Assembly (NCBI GenBank): GCA_963643465.1
Contig: CAVIJT010000004.1
Location: forward strand, 124,001 to 188,000
Direction of reading: 5' to 3'
DNA from: CAG-411 sp963643465
GTDB taxonomy: Bacteria > Bacillota > Clostridia > Lachnospirales > Lachnospiraceae
DNA length: 64,000 bases
Part shown: positions 26,198 to 34,600 of the stretch, in pieces
How positions within the stretch are numbered: position 1 is the stretch's first letter
How the letters are laid out: each line of letters opens with the position of its first letter
Made by a program: the position numbers and the translations under genes
Notes under the pieces: model-generated
What the model was told of the DNA's origin: nothing
Databases searched by the model: none
Seen by the model: only the letters and a program-made list of their open reading frames with translations

Positions 26198-28063
26198 ATG
26201 CCACAAATATTAGACAGAATACAAAAAGCCAATGACATAAAAAAAATCCCAAAGGAAGATTATGAAAGACTGGCTCGTGAAATTAGAGAGTTTTTATTGG
26301 AAAAAGTCAGTGAACATGGAGGCCATCTAGCATCCAATCTTGGGGTGGTAGAACTTACTATGGCATTGCATTTATTTATGGATTTTCCAGAAGATAAACT
26401 TGTGTGGGATGTAGGACATCAGGCGTATATTCATAAGATTTTAACAGGAAGAAAAGCGGGATTTGATACTTTGCGTGAACTGGATGGAATGAGTGGATTT
26501 CCAAAGACAAAAGAGAGTTCAGCAGATGCTTTTGATACGGGACATAGTTCCACTTCTATTTCAGCAGCACTTGGAATGGCGCGGGCGAGAGATTTGCTGA
26601 AAAAGCATAATAAGGTAGTTGCAGTAATTGGAGATGGAGCATTATCTGGTGGTATGGCATTTGAAGCCTTAAATAATGCAGCAAGACTAAAGACAAATAT
26701 GATTGTAGTGCTAAACGATAACAATATGTCTATTTCAGAAAATGTAGGCGGTATGTCCTCGTATTTAGGAAAGCTTCGGACCGATGTAAGATACGGTCAT
26801 TTTAAGACTGGAATGGAACATGCCATTATGAAGATGCCGCAAATTGGGGATGCGGTGATGGATCAAATGCGCAAAGTGAAAGAGTCTATCAAACGTTTGA
26901 TGGTTCCCGGAATGTTGTTTGAAGATATGGGAATTACCTATTTAGGACCTATTGACGGACATGATGTAGAAGGAATTCTTTCTATGCTAAAACGGGCACA
27001 AATGGTGGATGGAACTGTTATTTTGCATGTAATTACAAAGAAGGGAAAGGGATATCGAATTGCAGAACGTTACCCTTCTCATTTCCATGGGGTAAACCCT
27101 TTTAATATTGAAACTGGAAAGAGTAAGAGCAAAAAGAAAGTGCCATCCTATACAGACATTTTCAGTAAAAAATTGCTTTCTTTGGCAGAGAAAAATAAAA
27201 GGATTACAACTATTACAGCAGCTATGCCAAGTGGAACCGGACTTCAGGCGTTTAAAGAGAAATATCCTGCAAGATTTACAGATGTGGGAATTGCAGAAGA
27301 ACATGCGGTGACTTATGCGGCAGGAATGGCGCAAGCGGGTATGATACCTATTGTAGCAATTTATTCTACGTTTCTTCAGCGGGCATATGATCAGATTTTA
27401 CATGATGTTTGTATTGGCAATTTACCAGTTGTATTTGCTTTGGATCGAGCTGGAATTGTAGGAAACGATGGAGAGACGCATCAGGGAATTTTTGATTTAT
27501 CATTTCTTGGAAATATTCCAAATCTTACGATTATGGCACCCAAAAATGCTTGGGAATTAGAAGAGATGCTTGCCTTTGCGGTAGATTTTGGAAGACCAAT
27601 TGCAATACGATATCCAAGAGGAACTGCCTATATGGGATTGGAGCAATTTCATGATCCAATCGTATACGGACAAAGTGAAGTGCTTTATACCGGAAAGCGC
27701 GTAGCTTTGGTGGCTGTGGGAAGTATGGTAAAACATGCGGAAAAAGTACGAGAGTTACTTCTTGCAGAGGATATACAGGCAACGGTGATCAATGCTAGAT
27801 TTGTAAAGCCATTAGATGAAAAGATAATCGAAGAATTGTCTTTCGAGCATGAGTTGATTGTTACCATGGAAGAGAATGTGGAACATGGCGGTTTCGGGCA
27901 AAGTGTGGCAAGTTTTATTTGTGATAGAAAGCTACCAATAAGGCATATTAACATATCTATTAAAGATATGTTTGTGGAACATGGTAAGGTTTATGAATTA
28001 TATAATAGACTGGGACTGGACCCAGAGAGCATATATGCAAAAATTATTGCAGAATTAGAGTAA
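26198..28063 (+). CDS. dxs: 1-deoxy-D-xylulose-5-phosphate synthase
   Basis: Dxs uses thiamine diphosphate to condense pyruvate and glyceraldehyde 3-phosphate, the first step of the methylerythritol phosphate route to isoprenoids. The 621-residue protein shows GHQAYIHKILTGR near residue 68 and the thiamine motif GDGALSGGMAFEALNNA near 148 ending with the conserved Asn. The second half carries the glutamate of VGIAEEHAVTYAAGMA and HQGIFDLSFLG. ATG 26198 is preferred because GGAGG lies 8 bases upstream; an ATG at 26162 has no site. It forms a unit with ispA. Confidence 0.95.
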   Translation: MPQILDRIQKANDIKKIPKEDYERLAREIREFLLEKVSEHGGHLASNLGVVELTMALHLFMDFPEDKLVWDVGHQAYIHKILTGRKAGFDTLRELDGMSGFPKTKESSADAFDTGHSSTSISAALGMARARDLLKKHNKVVAVIGDGALSGGMAFEALNNAARLKTNMIVVLNDNNMSISENVGGMSSYLGKLRTDVRYGHFKTGMEHAIMKMPQIGDAVMDQMRKVKESIKRLMVPGMLFEDMGITYLGPIDGHDVEGILSMLKRAQMVDGTVILHVITKKGKGYRIAERYPSHFHGVNPFNIETGKSKSKKKVPSYTDIFSKKLLSLAEKNKRITTITAAMPSGTGLQAFKEKYPARFTDVGIAEEHAVTYAAGMAQAGMIPIVAIYSTFLQRAYDQILHDVCIGNLPVVFALDRAGIVGNDGETHQGIFDLSFLGNIPNLTIMAPKNAWELEEMLAFAVDFGRPIAIRYPRGTAYMGLEQFHDPIVYGQSEVLYTGKRVALVAVGSMVKHAEKVRELLLAEDIQATVINARFVKPLDEKIIEELSFEHELIVTMEENVEHGGFGQSVASFICDRKLPIRHINISIKDMFVEHGKVYELYNRLGLDPESIYAKIIAELE

Positions 28064-28121
28064 TGATTTCCCTTGAGGGTAGATTGTTATGAATTAGAAG
28101 CAAAGTGAGGAAGATAACATT

Positions 28122-28946
28122 ATGAAGGAACCAAAGGAACGGTTGGATGTGCTGTTGGTAAAGCGTGGTTTGGCAGAATCCAGAGAAAAAGCAAAAGCTA
28201 TTATTATGTCTGGAAATGTATTTGTGGATGACCAACGAGAAGACAAAGCAGGAACACAGTTTCCAGAAAAAGTAAATATTGTAGTCAAAGGACAGCAGAT
28301 GAAGTATGTAAGCCGCGGAGGATATAAGCTGGAGAAGGCAATTGAACAGTACGGTGTATCTGTAGAAGGAAAAGTATGTATGGATGTAGGCTCTTCTACT
28401 GGAGGCTTTACAGATTGTATGTTACAAAATGGAGCAACTAAAGTCTATGCGGTGGATGTGGGTACGAATCAGTTAGCGTGGAAACTTCGTCAGGATGAGC
28501 GTGTGGTGTCTATGGAAAAGACAAATATTCGCTATTTAGAGCCGGAGCAGATTGAGGATGCCATTGCGTTTGCGTCTATTGATGTGGCTTTTATTTCTCT
28601 TACTAAAGTGTTGGTGCCAGTACGCAATTTATTGACGGATAATGGTGAAGTTGTCTGTCTGATTAAGCCGCAATTTGAAGCTGGAAGAGAAAAAGTAGGC
28701 AAAAAAGGTGTGGTTCGAGATAAAAGTGTGCATTTGGAAGTAATTGAGATGGTAACGGAATATGCAAGACAAATCGGATTTTTGCCGTTAAAATTAGACT
28801 ATTCTCCAATTAAGGGACCAGAAGGAAATATTGAATATTTGCTGCATATCAGAAAGACAGGAACAGAGCCTGTAACGGTAGAAGATGAGATTACAAAGGA
28901 ACTGATGAAGGAATGTGTAGAAAAATCCCATCAGTCTTTGAAATAG
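28122..28946 (+). CDS. tlyA: TlyA family rRNA (cytidine-2'-O)-methyltransferase / hemolysin-like protein
   Basis: The 274-residue protein joins an N-terminal S4 RNA-binding domain (ERLDVLLVKRGLAESREKAK) to an FtsJ-like methyltransferase with the SAM loop MDVGSSTGGFTDCML near residue 87 and VAFISLTKVL. TlyA of mycobacteria methylates cytidines in 16S and 23S rRNA; the YqxC orthologue lies in the same xseAB-argR cluster of Bacillus. The older hemolysin name is not supported by anything here. A GAGG lies upstream of the ATG. Confidence 0.9.
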   Translation: MKEPKERLDVLLVKRGLAESREKAKAIIMSGNVFVDDQREDKAGTQFPEKVNIVVKGQQMKYVSRGGYKLEKAIEQYGVSVEGKVCMDVGSSTGGFTDCMLQNGATKVYAVDVGTNQLAWKLRQDERVVSMEKTNIRYLEPEQIEDAIAFASIDVAFISLTKVLVPVRNLLTDNGEVVCLIKPQFEAGREKVGKKGVVRDKSVHLEVIEMVTEYARQIGFLPLKLDYSPIKGPEGNIEYLLHIRKTGTEPVTVEDEITKELMKECVEKSHQSLK

Positions 28947-28967
28947 AAATGTAGGTGAAAGGTGCGT

Positions 28968-29840
28968 ATGAAACACTTTTTTGTTATCTCCAATGAAAGT
29001 AAAGATAAAGATTTGCAGACTGCCAATCGAATCAAAGAATATTTGGAACAAAAGCAGTGCGTGTGTAAAGTGGCAACCGATTATGGAGGAGACAGTGCAA
29101 AAGCGTTTTCCACAGATATAAGCGAAATTCCGGAAGAGACGGAGTGTATTATTGTACTTGGTGGGGATGGAACGTTACTTCAGGCGGCTAACGATGTATG
29201 CAAACGGAATTTGCCAATGTTTGGTGTTAATATGGGAACACTTGGCTTTTTAACGGATATTGAGAAACATCAGATATACGGAGCCTTAGATTTGTTGCAA
29301 AAAGATGAATATAAGATTGAAGAACGTATGCTTTTAGAAAGTAGTTATCGCAATGAAGCAGGAGAACAGGTAACAAAGATTGCATTGAATGATGTAGTAA
29401 TTAATAAAGGGCGTTTTTATCATTTGGTCAGTGTGAAGATTTATATTAACAATGAGCTTTTGGATCAATATATTGCTGATGGAGTGATTGTTTCTTCTCC
29501 AACAGGCTCTACAGGATATAATTTGTCTGCAGGAGGACCAGTGATGTTGCCTACTATGGATGGAATCATCATTACGCCAATTTGTCCTCATTCTTTGAAT
29601 AATCGGAGTCTGGTTGTCTCTTCGGAGGATGAGATTGTATTAGAGTTTGGACCAGTGAGAAATGAGCAGGAGGATGAGGCCATTTTAGTTGTAGATGGTA
29701 TGGTTCAAAAATCCCTGCACAACGGAGAACGTATTTGCATTCGCAAAGCGGAAGAAAAAACAAAGCTAATAAAAATCGGAAAGACCAGTTTTTTTGAAGT
29801 GTTCCATGAGAAGTTAGGAATGGGACAAGACAACAATTAG
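28968..29840 (+). CDS. nadK: NAD kinase
   Basis: NAD kinase phosphorylates NAD+ to NADP+. The 290-residue protein has the diacylglycerol-kinase-like fold with the catalytic motif LGGDGTLLQAAND near residue 64, NMGTLGFL near 88, and SPTGSTGYNLSAGGP near 178. ATG 28968 follows AAAGG by 6 bases; a GTG two codons earlier is a weaker option. It lies 21 bases after tlyA and 12 before argR, an order common in clostridia though not in Bacillus. Confidence 0.94.
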   Translation: MKHFFVISNESKDKDLQTANRIKEYLEQKQCVCKVATDYGGDSAKAFSTDISEIPEETECIIVLGGDGTLLQAANDVCKRNLPMFGVNMGTLGFLTDIEKHQIYGALDLLQKDEYKIEERMLLESSYRNEAGEQVTKIALNDVVINKGRFYHLVSVKIYINNELLDQYIADGVIVSSPTGSTGYNLSAGGPVMLPTMDGIIITPICPHSLNNRSLVVSSEDEIVLEFGPVRNEQEDEAILVVDGMVQKSLHNGERICIRKAEEKTKLIKIGKTSFFEVFHEKLGMGQDNN

Positions 29841-29852
29841 AAAGAGGAAGTT

Positions 29853-30305
29853 ATGAAAGTTAAACGACATGCAGAAATTATTGAATTAATCAATAAATAC
29901 GAGATTGATACTCAGGAAGAATTGACAAAGCGTCTTCAGGATGCCGGATTTAAAGTAACACAGGCAACGGTTTCCAGAGACATTCGGGAATTAAAATTAA
30001 CAAAAGTTGCCGGAGATAATGGAAAACAGAAATATGTTGTTTTACAGAATAAAGAATCGGATTTATATGATAAATATGTGCAGGTGCTAAAAACGGGATT
30101 TTTGTCTATGGATAAAGCCCAAAATATTCTTGTGATTAAAACGGTGGCAGGAATGGCAATGGCAGTGGCGGCTGCTTTGGATGAACTCCACATTAGTGGG
30201 ATAGTAGGTTCCATTGCAGGAGATGACACGATTATGTGTGCAGTGAGAGATAATGAGGAAATCGTTCGAGTGATGGAACAAATTAAGAAACTGGTAAACG
30301 AATAA
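29853..30305 (+). CDS. argR: arginine repressor ArgR
   Basis: ArgR is a hexameric, arginine-responsive regulator of arginine synthesis and catabolism. The 150-residue protein has the winged-helix DNA-binding domain with QATVSRDIRELKLTKV near residue 38. Its C-terminal oligomerisation domain ends in GSIAGDDTIMCAVRD, where the two aspartates contact arginine. No arginine genes are in the window, so targets are elsewhere. Linkage to recN and the isoprenoid genes is a conserved but functionally unexplained order. Confidence 0.93.
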   Translation: MKVKRHAEIIELINKYEIDTQEELTKRLQDAGFKVTQATVSRDIRELKLTKVAGDNGKQKYVVLQNKESDLYDKYVQVLKTGFLSMDKAQNILVIKTVAGMAMAVAAALDELHISGIVGSIAGDDTIMCAVRDNEEIVRVMEQIKKLVNE

Positions 30306-30363
30306 TTACGGAATGAAAGAATAATAAAGGAATAACTGGTGTACATAGAATTGGGAAAGCCAC

Positions 30364-30392
30364 TTGTCATGGTGAAAAAATAATGGTAGAAT
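30364..30392 (+). promoter_or_regulatory. sigma-A promoter of yebC
   Basis: -35 TTGTCA (30364-30369), a 17-base spacer and -10 TAGAAT (30387-30392). Transcription should begin near 30399, leaving a leader of about 110 bases. Confidence 0.72.
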
Positions 30393-30398
30393 ATAAAG

Positions 30399-30495
30399 CG
30401 ACGCGTTTTGACGCACGTAGAGGTACGAGAGGATATATCTGTTAGCAGGTATATCTATATAATAAAAAGACCAAGCTGTTATGATAGGCTTGGGA
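30399..30495 (+). promoter_or_regulatory. structured 5' leader of yebC
   Basis: Four consecutive hairpins can be drawn: GCGT/ACGC (30403-30414), CGTA/TACG (30416-30427), GATATATCTG/CAGGTATATC (30432-30455, loop TTAG), and CCAAGC/GCTTGG (30471-30493). The last lies just upstream of the GGAGG. It matches no riboswitch class that I recognise. Confidence 0.45.
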
Positions 30496-30508
30496 AATGG
30501 AGGAAATT

Positions 30509-31249
30509 ATGTCAGGACATTCAAAATTTGCCAATATTAAACACAAAAAAGAGAAGAACGATGCTGCAAAGGGTAAGATTTTTACTATTATCGGAAGAGA
30601 AATTGCAGTTGCTGTAAAAGAGGGCGGACCTGATCCAGCCAATAACAGTAGACTTCGTGATGTAATTGCAAAAGCAAAAGCGAACAACATGCCAAATGAT
30701 ACAATTGATAGAGGTATCAAAAAGGCAGCAGGAGATGCAAACTCTGTAAATTATGAGCAGGTTACTTATGAAGGATATGGTCCAAATGGAACTGCTATTA
30801 TTGTAGTTGCTTTGACAGACAACAAGAACAGAACTGCATCCAACGTGAGAAATGCTTTCACAAAGGGAAATGGTAACGTGGGTACACAGGGATGTGTTTC
30901 TTATATGTTTGATGAAAAGGGTCAGATTATTGTTGACAAGGAAGAGTGTGATATGGCAGCAGATGACCTTATGATGATTGCCTTAGATGCAGGCGCAGAA
31001 GACTTTGTGGAGGAAGATGACAGCTTTGAAGTGTTGACAACACCAGAAGACTTTAGTGTAGTTCGCGAGGCATTAGAAAAAGAAGGAATTAAGATGGTAC
31101 AGGCAGAAGTAACCAGAATTCCTCAAACATATGTAACCTTGTCTGACGAAGCAGATCTTAAGAGCATTCAAAAGACATTGGATTTATTAGATGAAGATGA
31201 TGACGTTCAGCAGGTATATCATAACTGGGATATGCCAGATGAGGATTAA
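30509..31249 (+). CDS. yebC: YebC/PmpR family protein (transcription/translation factor)
   Basis: The 246-residue acidic protein shows the family opening SGHSKFANIKHKKEKNDAAK, then GGPDPANNSRLRDVIAKAKA, and ends in the conserved acidic DMPDED. YebC proteins were described as DNA-binding regulators. More recent work on family members describes ribosome-associated factors that ease translation through difficult motifs such as polyproline, which would complement the EF-P encoded here; which applies to this protein is not decided by sequence. ATG 30509 follows GGAGG. A terminator comes directly after the gene. Confidence 0.92.
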   Translation: MSGHSKFANIKHKKEKNDAAKGKIFTIIGREIAVAVKEGGPDPANNSRLRDVIAKAKANNMPNDTIDRGIKKAAGDANSVNYEQVTYEGYGPNGTAIIVVALTDNKNRTASNVRNAFTKGNGNVGTQGCVSYMFDEKGQIIVDKEECDMAADDLMMIALDAGAEDFVEEDDSFEVLTTPEDFSVVREALEKEGIKMVQAEVTRIPQTYVTLSDEADLKSIQKTLDLLDEDDDVQQVYHNWDMPDED

Positions 31250-31260
31250 TAGTAAGGAAA

Positions 31261-31286
31261 AGAGTTGGTTATGCCAGCTCTTTTTT
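31261..31286 (+). terminator. intrinsic terminator of yebC
   Basis: Arms AGAGTTGG (31261-31268) and CCAGCTCT (31274-31281) pair with one G-U and loop TTATG, then run into six T residues. Repeat family A starts within the T-tract. Confidence 0.87.
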
Positions 31287-31317
31287 ATCTTATAGGGAAA
31301 TATGTCCTTTAAGATAA
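31285..31317. repeat. dispersed palindromic repeat family A, copy 2
   Basis: Arms TTATCTTATAGGG (31285-31297) and TCCTTTAAGATAA (31305-31317) flank loop AAATATG. It is the most diverged of the three copies but keeps the same length and loop. Confidence 0.75.
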
Positions 31318-31560
31318 AAGCCCTCTGGGCAGAATGCGCACGAATTTGTATGGAAGATGTACTGCGTACCAAATTCGGCGCGGCAAAGTGTGCAAGCACA
31401 TTGGGAAAGTGTAACGTGGCAGAGTGTGCTTGCACGCTTTGTTCCTTTTTATGGGAAAGTTCGTGGGGAGATTTGTTGGGATTTGCTATAAGTTTACGGC
31501 GGAGAAGTGTCGATAAGTTTAGAAAGACATTTTTGCGCCTTTTTTGTTGTAGTATATAGG
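31318..31560. other. gene-free interval with nested inverted repeats
   Basis: This interval between yebC and the Ig-like protein gene contains two strong stems. The first is GCGC plus CGAATTTG (31336-31348) with CAAATTCG plus GCGC (31370-31381). The second is GTGCAAGCACA (31390-31400) with TGTGCTTGCAC (31425-31435), a perfect 11-bp inverted repeat. Its GC content is higher than in other spacers. An 85-codon frame exists across it but lacks a ribosome site. It may be a mobile intergenic repeat or a structured RNA; I cannot decide. Confidence 0.5.
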
Positions 31561-31638
31561 AGAATTATGGGAAATTTACAGTTCTTATGGGAGTATGCGG
31601 CAATGAAAAAACGCTGTGCATAAAGAGGAGGAGATATT

Positions 31639-34600
31639 ATGGTTACAAAGTTTAGGAAACTATTAGAAAGGAAGAAGATACCTATCTACATTGTGCTTAT
31701 TGGTATAGTGATGATAGGGCTGCTTGCGGTGAAATGGGGAATGACCTCGGAGGCAGAAGATGGAACCACCACAGGAAGTTCAGGCTATTATTTTCGTATA
31801 GGTAGTGAAACCTATCAGAATAATGGAAAATATGAATTAAAGACAGCAAGTGCGCAGATTAGTATTGAGGGTATCAAGCCTTCAACTGATGTAACTTGGA
31901 CATTAGATGCCAATACTGCCAATTATGTAACATATGAGAATGGCAATATACAGGTGAATGCTCAGTCAGCAACAATTGTTCCAAAAGACATTTGTACTGA
32001 TCCAGCAATAGAGCCAGCTATTATTGCCGAATTTTTAGATGAAAACAATGAAAAGGTTACATTAAAACTAGGAGTAGAGGTTGTTCTTCGTATTGATGAT
32101 TCCGATGGAGCTTATTTTCGACAGGCATTAGAAACGGATACACAAAAATCATTGTTTCTTACAACATCTACTGTTTCTGGTACAGGAATTGGAAGAAATT
32201 CTACCGTGACACTTGGAACATTTCTACCAAACACGAGTAATATAACATATTCTTGGGAAAGTGAGAATACGGATGTTTTAACGATTGATTCTACCACAGG
32301 ATTTGTCACTGCGACGGGTGCCGGAAAGACTAGAATTAGTGTTACGGCAGGTAAGCAGACAGCCATTATTGATGCGTATGTATTACCTAAAGTCGTAAAG
32401 ATAAGTGAAAATACAGAGGAAGAGTTAAAGAATACAGAAGCTGCTGGAAATACAGATATTGCTGTTAATACAGGAGATGTGTTGACTACAAATGTGAACT
32501 TGAAAACTTCAGAAAGATTAACAGATAAAATATCATGGTCAATTCAAAAGGACAGTACCAGTGGAGAGATTATTGCAGATTCTAAAGGGAAAACTTCCAG
32601 CCTTATTTCTTTGGTACAGGGAGAAATGGGAGAAAATAAAATTACTGTAAAAGCCAAAGCCGGAACTTATGTATTAAAAGTATATCCTACAACGGATTAT
32701 GAAGCATGGTATGAGGGTAGTGATGCGACCAATCAACAGTTTGCTGTGAAACCGACTAGCATAACATTGACTATATATCCAGAGTATACTGCAAAAAGCG
32801 TTAATATGAATGTAGGTGATCAGTTTAATTTACTTGATGCACTGAATATTACAAGTGATAATATTTCTTATTATGAAGTTTCCTTAGGTAAAGGATTAGA
32901 TGGTACAGATACGAATCGTAAATCATTATCAAAAGACAACAATGAGTATTTTTCTGTAGATAATAATTATGTGATAACTGCCAAAAAGGAAACGGCAGAT
33001 AACGAGTATGTGCAGGTGGATATTGAAACAACAGGAATACCATTTGAAAAGACCAATACAAAAAAGATTACGCTATATTTTCGAATTATAGATACTGTCT
33101 TGTTAAATGTTACGGATGTTTCTTTAAATTTGGGAGACACCATGGATTTGTCTACTGCGCTATCTACCATTGGTACATTAGGAAATTACTATGCGTCGGA
33201 AGACTATCAGTGGAGTAGTAGTAATGACAAGTATGTTTCTGTGGATGAAAGAGGTCTGATTACCGGATTGCAGTATACAAGTAGTTTATCTGGTGGCTGT
33301 GTAGTGATTACTGTTAAATTGAAAATGCCAAGTGGAATCACGAAAGTTTCTACCTGTAATGTATATGTAAAGAAAACAATCACTAAAATTGTACTGGATC
33401 GTTCCGAAATAGAATTGATTGCAGGTGGTAATACAGAAATTTTGACAGCTACTTTTGACACAACCATAGAGAATACAAAGATTCATTGGCTTTCCAGTGA
33501 TGAGAAGCAGACTTATGTGCAGATGGAACAACTTACGGATACTACAGTAAGTTTAAAAGGTGTTTCGCCAGGTTCCGCAGTCATTACTGTATTAAACGAA
33601 GAAAATATGGTTACGGCTATTTGTAAAGTAACAGTAGTTCGTAAAGTAAATACCATTACTATTCCTGAACAGGTGTCTGTAAACATAAATCGAGGATATG
33701 TGAAATTGGATGCAACTTTGAGTCCGGCAGATGCCAGTGATACTTCATTAGTTTGGAAATCTTCCAACAAAGCAGTTGCAGATGTAGAAGATGAAACTGG
33801 GTTGTTTAAATTAATAAGTCCGGGAAAAGCTACTATTTCTGTATGGTATAAAAATGATCCTACAGTAAGTGCGTTGTGTCAGTTGACAGTAGTAGCTGGT
33901 TCAGATAGCATAACCATTGATAAAAAGGCATCGGTAGATGTAGGGCAGAAGTTGACACTGAACTCCATTATTACACCAGTTACAGCGGAGACAAATATAT
34001 ATTGGTACTCTACAAATGAGAATATTGCTAAGGTAGATCAAAAAACTGGTGAAATTACTGGTGTTGCAGTAGGAACTACATATATTATTGCAGTGACGGA
34101 TGAAGGTCATACGGATAAGTGTGAGTTGACAGTTACACAAAAAGCAACGGGAATTGCGTTCCCACAGGAAACAATTACAGTAGCAAAAGGCTCTACATTA
34201 GCATTAGCTTATGAATTGACACCAAAGGATGCGACTGTTACTCCAACATGGAAGAGTTTTGATGAAAGTATTGTAGTAGTGGATGCAGATGGTGTGATTA
34301 CTGCAAAGGAAGTTGGAGAGACTTATGTGACAGTTACCATACCGGAAGGATATACAGCCACCCTTCAAATCAAAGTTATTGATAAATCTACAGGAATACA
34401 ATTAAGTCAAAAAGAATATGACGCTATAGTAGGAACTACTACTTTGATAGGATATACATTGACCCCAGCTAATGCAACCACTACATTAACATGGACTTCT
34501 TTGGATGAAAATATTGCTACAGTCAATAATGGAGTGGTTACTGGTGTAAATGTGGGAAGTACATACATTGTAGTAACCAGTGCCGATGGATATTCTGCTA

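Noticed and set aside
28122..28946. Hemolysin function for the TlyA homologue
   Set aside because: The S4 plus FtsJ-type methyltransferase layout explains the protein; there is no signal peptide or pore-forming feature.
31302..31559. Open frame of 85 codons, cysteine-rich, between yebC and the Ig-like protein gene
   Set aside because: It starts inside the family A repeat, has no Shine-Dalgarno, crosses long inverted repeats and resembles no protein; the structure of the DNA explains the frame.
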